Shown: in pieces, positions 1-5,503 of the stretch
Numbering within the stretch: position 1 is the stretch's first letter
Layout of the letters: every line of letters begins with the position of its first letter
Notes under the pieces: model-generated
The model's input: the letters and a program-made list of their open reading frames with translations, nothing else
Databases searched by the model: none
Told to the model about the DNA's origin: nothing
Source of the DNA: Bacillota bacterium
GTDB lineage: Bacteria > Bacillota > Dethiobacteria > DTU022 > UBA8154
Direction: 5' to 3'
Assembly: GCA_003444595.1 (NCBI GenBank)
Contig: DLUO01000178.1
Span: forward strand, 1-9,171
DNA length: 9,171 nt
Position numbers and translations under genes: made by a program

Positions 1-1392
1 AATCGGTAAGAGCATGCTGAAAGGAACAGCGTCCATTTGCAACTTGGACTTTGCCCCCGACACGAAGAAAGCCTGCCAGATGATCGGTAAATAGTAGGCG
101 GCATTTAATAATCCGCTTAAAACAATCAAAGCAATAAAATAAGGATTACCCGCTTCCAGACTGCCGAGAGCCAGGCCGTACTTCGAGATAAAGCCTCCGA
201 AAAGCGGGATGCCAATCATCGAAAGGGAAGCAATAGTGAAAGCAACCATGGTGACCGGCATCAGGTAACCCAATCCTGTAAACTCGGTGACCTTTTTCTT
301 TCCGGTCTGGTAATAAATTGCCCCTGCTGACAAAAAGAGGCACACTTTCATAAAGGCATGAATAATGATGTGCAGCATCGCCGCCGCAATACCCCAGGCC
401 GTACCAAGCCCAAAGCCGAGGAAAATATAACCGATCTGCGCCACTGTTGAATACGCCAGGCGGCGCTTCAAGTTTAGCTGGACAAAAGCAAAGAAAGAAC
501 CCATAAGAATCGCCAACGACGCCATGATTAGGATCAAATAACGCATATATGTGCCGGTAAAAATATCCAGCCCGAAAACTAAAAAATATAGCCTCATAAT
601 CGACACAATATACACTTTAACCACCAGGCCGGAAAGGATGGCGCTGGAAGGAGAAGGAGCCGAGGAATGAGCGTCCGGCAACCAGATATGCAGTGGAAAA
701 AGCGCCGCCTTCACCCCGAGGCCGACTGTAATAAAGCTAATCGCCGCCCAGATAATGACAGGATACTGTTCTTTAATTCTGGCCAGCTCGGCAGCAACGT
801 AGGTCATATTCAGGTTGCCGGTAATCTGGTAGACAAAACCAATGGCAAATAAAAGAAAAGCCGCCCCGATAGAAGAAAGCAACAGGTAACGCAAAGCGGC
901 CTCAGTGGACAGTTTTTCTCCTTTAGCCGCCACCAGCCCACAGGCGCCAATACCCGTAACTTCGACCATGACAAAAAGGTTAAAAAAATCGTTCGTGGCA
1001 ACCATACCCATCATCGCTGAAAGCGTCAGCAAGCAGCATGAATAATACCATCCCGACACAGAGGGGGGAATTTCCTTAGGAATGGATTTGATACTGTAGA
1101 CGACAATCAACAGAAAACTTCCCGTTAACAGCAGCAGCATCATAGCGCCCAGCTCGTCGATCATCATTTCGATACCCCATGGGGGGCTCCAGCCGGAAGC
1201 ATAATAGTAAATAATTTCTCCTCCGGCCACCCGCCAAACCAGGAGACAACTTAAAATAAAGGAGAAAGCAATGCTGATTATCGCCAGATAAGGGCACCAT
1301 TCCTTTTTCCAGCGGGCAAATGCCGCCATAATAAAAGCCCCGATTAAAGATCCGATTACTAAAAAGAAAGGCATATTTTCCCATAAATACAT
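1..1392 (-). CDS. mrpD: MrpD/NuoM-like antiporter subunit, 3' end beyond the window
   Basis: This is a large polytopic membrane protein of the proton-translocating MrpD/NuoM/NuoN family, a proposed ion-pumping subunit of Mrp Na+/H+ antiporters. I translated 464 residues from ATG at 1392 to the window edge with no stop. Family members are near 490-500 residues, so a few dozen are probably missing. The charged residues of the family's translocation path are present: Glu144 in NLFVMVEV, Lys228 in VKAALFPLHIWLP, Lys259 in LVVKV, His341, His345 and Lys349 in HIIIHAFMK, and Lys404 in GGFISKYG. Lys rather than Glu at 404 is the MrpD/NuoL-like state, whereas NuoM has Glu there. The ribosome binding site GAGGTGA overlaps the mrpC stop, 8 bases from the ATG, so translation is probably coupled. 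Alternatives are a NuoM- or HyfF/MbhH-like subunit of a redox complex; the mrpB and mrpC neighbours favour Mrp. Confidence 0.9.
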   Translation of the reverse strand, partial: MYLWENMPFFLVIGSLIGAFIMAAFARWKKEWCPYLAIISIAFSFILSCLLVWRVAGGEIIYYYASGWSPPWGIEMMIDELGAMMLLLLTGSFLLIVVYSIKSIPKEIPPSVSGWYYSCCLLTLSAMMGMVATNDFFNLFVMVEVTGIGACGLVAAKGEKLSTEAALRYLLLSSIGAAFLLFAIGFVYQITGNLNMTYVAAELARIKEQYPVIIWAAISFITVGLGVKAALFPLHIWLPDAHSSAPSPSSAILSGLVVKVYIVSIMRLYFLVFGLDIFTGTYMRYLILIMASLAILMGSFFAFVQLNLKRRLAYSTVAQIGYIFLGFGLGTAWGIAAAMLHIIIHAFMKVCLFLSAGAIYYQTGKKKVTEFTGLGYLMPVTMVAFTIASLSMIGIPLFGGFISKYGLALGSLEAGNPYFIALIVLSGLLNAAYYLPIIWQAFFVSGAKSKLQMDAVPFSMLLPI

Positions 1393-1400
1393 CCTGTTGG

Positions 1401-1769
1401 TCACCTCATCCTAAAGATCTTGGGAGCATAAATCGTTCCGTAATAATTATAAAGCTTAACGATGAGAGCCAGTGCAAAGGCCGTTACACTGAAACCAACC
1501 ACTATACCGGTAAGAATCAAAGTTGAAGGTAAAGGGTTAATGTATAAAGCAGCCTCCGGCAAGCTGGGATCATAGATTGGGGCAATACCGCCTTTTATAT
1601 TGCCCACGGCAATATAAAAAAGAAAGATGCCTGATTGCATAATATTTACGCCGATTACTTTTTTCAACAAATTATGCTGGGTAAGAAAGCACAGACAGCC
1701 CAAACAAAAGATAATCATGGCAATAAAATAAGGATAGTTAGCCAACAACCGGGAAAAATCAACAGTCAT
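1401..1769 (-). CDS. mrpC: MrpC/NuoK-like antiporter subunit
   Basis: This is a 122-residue membrane protein of the MnhC/MrpC family, related to NuoK of complex I, that acts within the hetero-oligomeric Mrp antiporter in the cytoplasmic membrane. Three hydrophobic segments are visible, at about residues 11-30, 37-58 and 83-107. The segment LLKKVIGVNIMQSGIFLFYIAVG matches the family's second helix, and PLPSTLILTGIVVGFSVTAF (79-98) matches the third, where the usual sequence is closer to PLPQALVLTAIVI. The C-terminus extends past the last helix with a basic tail (KIFRMR). The ATG start at 1769 is preceded by AAAGGAGG lying in the last codons of mrpB, with a rather long 12-base spacing. There are 7 bases between the mrpB stop and this start, and mrpD follows after 8 bases, so these genes form one operon. 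Confidence 0.9.
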   Translation of the reverse strand: MTVDFSRLLANYPYFIAMIIFCLGCLCFLTQHNLLKKVIGVNIMQSGIFLFYIAVGNIKGGIAPIYDPSLPEAALYINPLPSTLILTGIVVGFSVTAFALALIVKLYNYYGTIYAPKIFRMR

Positions 1770-1776
1770 TATCGTT

Positions 1777-2172
1777 TCAATCCTCCTTTACCAGAAGATA
1801 AATAATGCTCAGTATAGCGCAGGCTACCAGCGTCCCAATACAAAAGTTTGCCAGGCTGACTAGTCCCCCGCTGAACAAAGTACCGGGTGTGCCGACCGGT
1901 CCATGTTCATGCGGAATCAGGAATTTCAAGGCCTCCACAACAGCCCCAAAGACAAGCAATGAAACTCCCACGCCCATGGGAGCTTCCCGCAGCTTCCCCC
2001 GCCAGTGGGCGCCAAAAATTAAAAAATACATTAATACACCCATAGCCAGCACCGTTCCCCCGCCAAAGCCGCCGCCGGGAGAAAGGCTGCCGTGAAGAAT
2101 GACATAAAAACCATACACAATAATAAAAAGTGTTACATAACGAAAAACTACCCTGCTAATGTAATCATTCAT
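1777..2172 (-). CDS. mrpB: MrpB (MnhB-type) antiporter subunit
   Basis: This is a 131-residue membrane protein of the MnhB/MrpB family, an accessory subunit of Mrp antiporters. The family signature LSPGGGFGGG lies near residues 30-39, after a first hydrophobic helix, and further hydrophobic segments lie at about 40-55, 67-82 and 102-127. Length is close to the family norm (about 135-145). The open frame extends to a GTG at 2181, but that codon overlaps the end of the AGGAGG ribosome binding site, and the ATG at 2178 is only 3 bases from AGGAGG. The ATG at 2172 has 8-base spacing and gives the usual short N-terminus (MNDYISRVVFRYV). It is the first mrp gene after the intergenic region. No mrpA-like gene precedes it, unlike the classical mrpABCDEFG order. 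Confidence 0.9.
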   Translation of the reverse strand: MNDYISRVVFRYVTLFIIVYGFYVILHGSLSPGGGFGGGTVLAMGVLMYFLIFGAHWRGKLREAPMGVGVSLLVFGAVVEALKFLIPHEHGPVGTPGTLFSGGLVSLANFCIGTLVACAILSIIYLLVKED

Positions 2173-2393
2173 CAGCATCACCTCCTGTGTTAGCTGCCAT
2201 GTTTAAGTAATAATATTAAAATAATTCCTAAAATTGCCCCTTATCCTGTTTTTTAAGGCTTTTCTGGCTTATAGCAGTGTATATTCTCTTTCTAGTTTAA
2301 GATTCCTGCCATATTGAAATATCCCTAATAAGAATCTTTTACCTCTCTCGCTTCCCGGTTTGTCAGTTGCGTCTTTTTTTCGTGAGACCATTG
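2173..2393. other. AT-rich divergent intergenic region
   Basis: This region separates mrpB (minus) from the promoter of the small zinc-ribbon gene (plus). It must hold the upstream part of the mrp control region unless mrp is read through from atp. I looked on the minus strand for a -35/-10 pair and found only isolated AT-rich -10-like hexamers (TATAAG near 2268-2273, TATTAT near 2209-2214) without an acceptable -35 at 16-18 bases. There is no credible gene, tRNA or strong hairpin here. Confidence 0.5.
2177..2186 (-). promoter_or_regulatory. Full-length Shine-Dalgarno of mrpB
   Basis: On the minus strand this reads AGGAGGTGAT, complementary over ten bases to the conserved 3' end of bacterial 16S rRNA. 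It decides the mrpB start: the GTG and first ATG of the long frame lie in or against it, while the ATG at 2172 is 8 bases beyond AGGAGG. Confidence 0.85.
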
Positions 2394-2423
2394 TTGACAT
2401 CCTTATCAGAACATGGCTATAAT
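2394..2423 (+). promoter_or_regulatory. Consensus sigma-A/sigma-70 promoter for the zinc-ribbon gene
   Basis: The -35 box TTGACA is at 2394-2399 and the -10 box TATAAT at 2418-2423, both exact consensus, with an 18-base spacer. Transcription would start near 2430, leaving a leader of about 28 bases before the ATG at 2458. Both boxes match at all six positions, so a high basal strength is expected unless an operator overlaps it. A short dyad, TGTCA (2371-2375) and TGACA (2395-2399), has one arm inside the -35 box; its significance is doubtful. Confidence 0.85.
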
Positions 2424-2457
2424 TGTTCCAGGGAGCTGTTGGGAGGAGGAGATACTT

Positions 2458-2649
2458 ATGAGTAAAAGTTTCCAACAACGCTGCATGCTGTGCGGACGTG
2501 TATTTGAAATTGAGGCCCTGTCTGAAATCGCCCCGAAAGATAACTTTCTCGACCCCCCTCCAAAAAAATCCAGGGCTTTCTGTCCAATGTGTGAAGCCAA
2601 GATTAAAAAAGAGGCAGAAGATACCCAAAAAGAACCCAAACCCATGTAA
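2458..2649 (+). CDS. Small four-cysteine zinc-ribbon-like protein
   Basis: This encodes a 63-residue soluble protein of unknown function. Two CxxC knuckles, C9-M-L-C12 followed by G, and C42-P-M-C45, are 29 residues apart, the layout of a single zinc ribbon. The C-terminal 18 residues are strongly charged and Lys/Glu-rich (KIKKEAEDTQKEPKP), with no signal peptide or membrane segment. It resembles small Clostridia zinc-ribbon proteins annotated as DUF2197, but I recall that family only loosely and cannot confirm it. The start is the ATG at 2458, 7 bases after GGAGGA; an in-frame ATG at 2413 lies upstream of the -10 box and so cannot be on this transcript. The gene has its own consensus promoter, converges on atpC and diverges from mrpB. 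It is alone on its strand, so the context does not reveal its role. Confidence 0.8.
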   Translation: MSKSFQQRCMLCGRVFEIEALSEIAPKDNFLDPPPKKSRAFCPMCEAKIKKEAEDTQKEPKPM

Positions 2650-2667
2650 ACTTTTGGATTTGGTTAG

Positions 2668-2711
2668 AAAAAACCCCCTCCTTAAACAAATCTATTGTAT
2701 AAAGAGGGGGT
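2668..2711 (-). terminator. Intrinsic terminator of the atp operon
   Basis: ACCCCCTC (2673-2680) pairs with GAGGGGGT (2704-2711). Inside this, 2682-2684 pairs with 2700-2702 and ACAA (2686-2689) pairs with TTGT (2695-2698), leaving a 5-base loop and two single mismatches. Read on the minus strand, the stem is followed by a run of Ts (2673-2668), the classic Rho-independent form, 57 bases after the atpC stop. Read on the plus strand, the hairpin lies 23 bases after the zinc-ribbon stop but has no T-run behind it, so it should terminate mainly the atp transcript. Confidence 0.9.
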
Positions 2712-2767
2712 ACCGGTTAAAAAAGTTCTACGATTAGATTGCTACTTCAGTTGAATTTGTATTGATA

Positions 2768-3172
2768 TCAACTACCTTCGGCCGCCTTTAACCGGGCAAG
2801 GCTTCTTTGCAAAGCGAATTCTGCCCGGGCGACATCCAATCCTGCATAACGTTCCCGCAGGCGTTTTTCTGCCCTCTCTTTAGCCCGGCGCGCTCTCTCC
2901 ACGTCGATCTCCCATGAAAGCTCCGCCGTATCAGCCAGAATAATTACCTTATCAGGACCTGCTTCCAGCAATCCCCCGGAAACAGCCATGCATTCTGTCT
3001 TGCCTCCAACCTTGCGGAAAAAGACAACACCAGGTTTTAAGATGGTTAGAAGCGGGGCGTGCCGGGGGAGGACACCCAGGTAGCCCTCTGCTCCAGGGGC
3101 AATAACGCTTTCTACTTCTTCAGCTAGGATCCTTCTCTGTGGAGTGACAACCTCAAATCTTGACGTGCTCAT
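2768..3172 (-). CDS. atpC: ATP synthase F1 epsilon subunit
   Basis: This is the 134-residue epsilon subunit of the central stalk, which with gamma couples rotation of the c ring to the catalytic head and can inhibit ATP hydrolysis. The N-terminal beta-sandwich (about 1-85) includes the family stretch GAEGYLGVLPRHAPLLT (27-43). The C-terminal helical hairpin covers about 88-131. The sequence IDVERA (89-94) matches the I(L)DxxRA ATP-binding motif known from Bacillus epsilon, followed by KERAEKRL. Length is normal. The ATG start overlaps the atpD stop by one base (TGATG), which implies translational coupling. It is the last gene of the atp operon, with the terminator just beyond. Confidence 0.97.
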   Translation of the reverse strand: MSTSRFEVVTPQRRILAEEVESVIAPGAEGYLGVLPRHAPLLTILKPGVVFFRKVGGKTECMAVSGGLLEAGPDKVIILADTAELSWEIDVERARRAKERAEKRLRERYAGLDVARAEFALQRSLARLKAAEGS

Positions 3173-4560
3173 CAGGTCAACTCCTGTCCCTTCTTTATTG
3201 CCTCCTCGATATTACTCACCATGTAGAAAGCTTCCTCCGGCAGATCATCATGCTGGCCGGCCAGGATCTCTTTAAACCCTTTAATAGTCTCCTTTAAGGG
3301 TACGTAAGCACCCGGTCTTCCGGTAAAGGCTTCAGCCACATGGAAAGGCTGGGAAAGGAAGCGCTGGACCTTACGGGCTCTTGCTACTATAATCTTATCT
3401 TCATCTGAAAGCTCTTCTATACCTAAAATAGCAATGATATCCTGGAGTTCTTTGTAACGCTGCAGGATACGCTGTACTCCTCTGCCCACCTCATAGTGCT
3501 CCTCCCCTACAACAAGAGGATCAAGAAGCCGCGAGGTTGAATCCAGGGGATCCACGGCAGGGTATATGCCCAACTCTGACAACTGCCGGGAAAGCACGAT
3601 TGTCCCGTCCAAATGGGCGAAAGTAGTTGCCGGCGCCGGGTCTGTAAGGTCATCTGCCGGAACATAGATAGCCTGAACCGAAGTAATGGAACCTTTCTTG
3701 GTAGAGGTAATACGTTCCTGTAGTTCACCCATTTCTGTAGCCAAGGTAGGCTGGTAACCTACGGCGGAGGGCATACGCCCCAGCAACGCGGAAACCTCGG
3801 AACCCGCCTGAACAAAGCGAAAGATATTATCGATAAAAAGCAGGACATCCTGGCCTTCTTTATCCCGGAAATACTCTGCAGCAGTCAACCCTGTCAACCC
3901 TACCCGCATACGGGCTCCCGGGGGCTCGTTCATCTGGCCAAATACCAGTACTGTTTTGTCTATAACCCCGGATTCGGTCATCTCCAGGTAAAGGTCATTG
4001 CCTTCCCTGGTACGTTCGCCTACACCGGCAAAGACAGAATATCCCCCATGCTCGTAGGCAACGTTGCGGATAAGCTCCATGATTAGCACTGTCTTCCCCA
4101 CGCCGGCTCCGCCGAAAAGGCCCATCTTTCCGCCCTTGGGCAGGGGGGCCAAGAGATCCAGGACCTTAAGTCCCGTCTCCAGGATTTCCGTGGAAGGCTT
4201 TAGCTCGTCAAAAGAAGGAGGCTCCCTATGAATAGGCCACCACTCTTCCGGCTCCAGCGGGCCTTTTTCATCTATAGGGTCGCCTACCACATTAAACAGC
4301 CTCCCCAGAGTAGAAGCACCTACAGGAGCTTTTATGGGAGCTCCTGTGTTTATAGCCTTCATTCCTCCCCGCATGCCGTCGGTAGAAGACAAGGCCACAC
4401 AGCGGACCATGTTGTTTCCTAGGTGCTGCATAACCTCCATGGTAAGGTTGAACCCTTCTTCCTTGACGACAAGGGCATTATATAAATCGGGTAAATTTCC
4501 ATCAAGAAACTCCACATCCACTACCGGACCGATAACTTGCACCACTTTTCCTTCGTTCAT
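3172..4560 (-). CDS. atpD: ATP synthase F1 beta subunit (catalytic)
   Basis: This is the 462-residue catalytic beta subunit, three copies per F1 head, making ATP from ADP and phosphate. It shows Walker A GGAGVGKT (150-157), the GER segment with catalytic Glu182, Walker B VLLFID (239-244) and the highly conserved run around SEVSALLGRMPSAVGYQP. The C-terminal lever loop reads EELSDED (382-388), a variant of DELSEED that keeps its acidic character. The ATG at 4560 follows GAGGAGGG with 7-base spacing, a strong site. It lies 14 bases after the atpG stop and overlaps atpC by one base. Length is typical (460-470). There are no missing catalytic residues. Confidence 0.99.
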   Translation of the reverse strand: MNEGKVVQVIGPVVDVEFLDGNLPDLYNALVVKEEGFNLTMEVMQHLGNNMVRCVALSSTDGMRGGMKAINTGAPIKAPVGASTLGRLFNVVGDPIDEKGPLEPEEWWPIHREPPSFDELKPSTEILETGLKVLDLLAPLPKGGKMGLFGGAGVGKTVLIMELIRNVAYEHGGYSVFAGVGERTREGNDLYLEMTESGVIDKTVLVFGQMNEPPGARMRVGLTGLTAAEYFRDKEGQDVLLFIDNIFRFVQAGSEVSALLGRMPSAVGYQPTLATEMGELQERITSTKKGSITSVQAIYVPADDLTDPAPATTFAHLDGTIVLSRQLSELGIYPAVDPLDSTSRLLDPLVVGEEHYEVGRGVQRILQRYKELQDIIAILGIEELSDEDKIIVARARKVQRFLSQPFHVAEAFTGRPGAYVPLKETIKGFKEILAGQHDDLPEEAFYMVSNIEEAIKKGQELT

Positions 4561-4574
4561 GTTATATCCCTCCT

Positions 4575-5435
4575 CTACCCCTGGGCCTTCAAAGCTTCAG
4601 CGCCAGTCGCCACTTCCAATAGTTCAGTAGTAATGGCAGCCTGACGGGCTTTATTGAAGGATAAGGTCAGCTGTTCAATCATCTCAGCACTGTTTTTAGT
4701 GGCACTCTCCATGGCTACCATTCTGGCACTGAGTTCGCTGGCTTTGGCCTCTAAAAGGGCCTGGTACACTTTTACCTCACAATAACGGGGCAAAATAGCC
4801 TCCAGCACCCCCACAGGCTCAGGTTCGTAAATATAGTCAATCGTTTCAGTCCCTTCTACAGAAGGGGTTTCAATAGGCAAAAGCCTTTCCACCTGGGGGA
4901 TGTTGCGAAGAGCTGAAATGAAACGGGCATAAATTAAGTTTACTTCATCTACCTGCCCGCTTAAGAAAATATCCATAAGTTGCCGGGCTAGCTCCCGAGC
5001 CAAGGATAGATCAGGTTCGTCACCAATATCTACGTAATACTTAAGGATCTCGACCGAGCGCCGGCGAAAATACTGCAAGCCCTTGCGCCCCACTACCACT
5101 AAACCAGCCGGTTGCCCCTCTTTGACCAAACGGTCCTCCGTCAAGTGAATAAGATTAGCATTATAGGCCCCGGCTAATCCCTTATCACCAACGATTAAAA
5201 CATAAGCTGTTTTCTTAACCTCACGGGAGGCCACCAGCGGAAGCGTCTGCGCATTAGGGGACAGGGCTAAACGGCCGGCCACCTCAGCTGTTTTCTGGGC
5301 ATAGGGACGGGCAGCCCATACCCGACTCTGGGCACGGCGAAGCCTGGATGCTGCCACCATCTTCATAGCCCCGGTAACATGCTGGATATTGCTAATTGCC
5401 CGGATACGCCGTTTTATTTCTCTTATATTAGACAA
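4575..5435 (-). CDS. atpG: ATP synthase F1 gamma subunit
   Basis: This is the central rotor shaft of F1, 286 residues from the start chosen here. The two family-defining ends are present: the N-terminal helix (NIREIKRRIRAISNIQHVTG, then AMKMVAASRLRRAQ) and the C-terminal helix (MVAMESATKNSAEMIEQLTL, then NKARQAAITTELLE). These form the coiled coil inside the alpha3beta3 ring. The frame is open to GTG at 5444, but that codon is only 2 bases from AAAGG. TTG at 5435 is 11 bases from AAAGG and 5 from GGTGG, and makes the N-terminus MSNIREIKRRI, aligning residue for residue with the usual MASMRDIKRRI. The GTG start would add only three residues. Its neighbours are atpA (a 59-68 base spacer) and atpD. 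Confidence 0.97.
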   Translation of the reverse strand: MSNIREIKRRIRAISNIQHVTGAMKMVAASRLRRAQSRVWAARPYAQKTAEVAGRLALSPNAQTLPLVASREVKKTAYVLIVGDKGLAGAYNANLIHLTEDRLVKEGQPAGLVVVGRKGLQYFRRRSVEILKYYVDIGDEPDLSLARELARQLMDIFLSGQVDEVNLIYARFISALRNIPQVERLLPIETPSVEGTETIDYIYEPEPVGVLEAILPRYCEVKVYQALLEAKASELSARMVAMESATKNSAEMIEQLTLSFNKARQAAITTELLEVATGAEALKAQG

Positions 5436-5503
5436 GGATTCCACCGCCTTTATCTTCCATCGGCCGTGACAGAACCAGTTTTATTAGCCTGAATAGCCGG
5501 TAA

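Noticed and set aside
1076..1384. A 102-residue minus-strand frame over the start of mrpD.
   Set aside because: It is a +1-shifted shadow of mrpD, whose true frame runs unbroken from 1392 to the window edge with NuoM-family motifs.
2182..2393. Promoter candidates for the mrp operon on the minus strand (for example CTGACA near 2362-2367, TATAAG, TATTAT).
   Set aside because: No pair had acceptable 16-18 base spacing with both boxes close to consensus, so no promoter was called.
2371..2399. TGTCA/TGACA dyad overlapping the -35 box as a possible operator.
   Set aside because: The arms are only 5 bases with a 19-base gap, which is expected by chance in AT-rich DNA.
2413..2457. A longer zinc-ribbon protein starting at ATG 2413.
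   Set aside because: That ATG is upstream of the -10 box at 2418-2423, so it is not in the transcript, and it has no ribosome binding site. The ATG at 2458 has an ideal one.
2269..2628. A 119-residue minus-strand frame upstream of mrpB, overlapping the zinc-ribbon gene.
   Set aside because: It has no ribosome binding site or recognisable motif, and lies antisense to the well-supported plus-strand gene and promoter.
2749..2773. AGTTGA/TCAACT hairpin and TTGATATCAA palindrome at the atpC stop as a second terminator.
   Set aside because: The stem is 6 bp with a long loop and no T-run; the hairpin at 2673-2711 is far better.
4228..4630. Plus-strand frames of 64 and 98 residues opposite atpD.
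   Set aside because: They are antisense shadows within a highly conserved gene, with no initiation signals.
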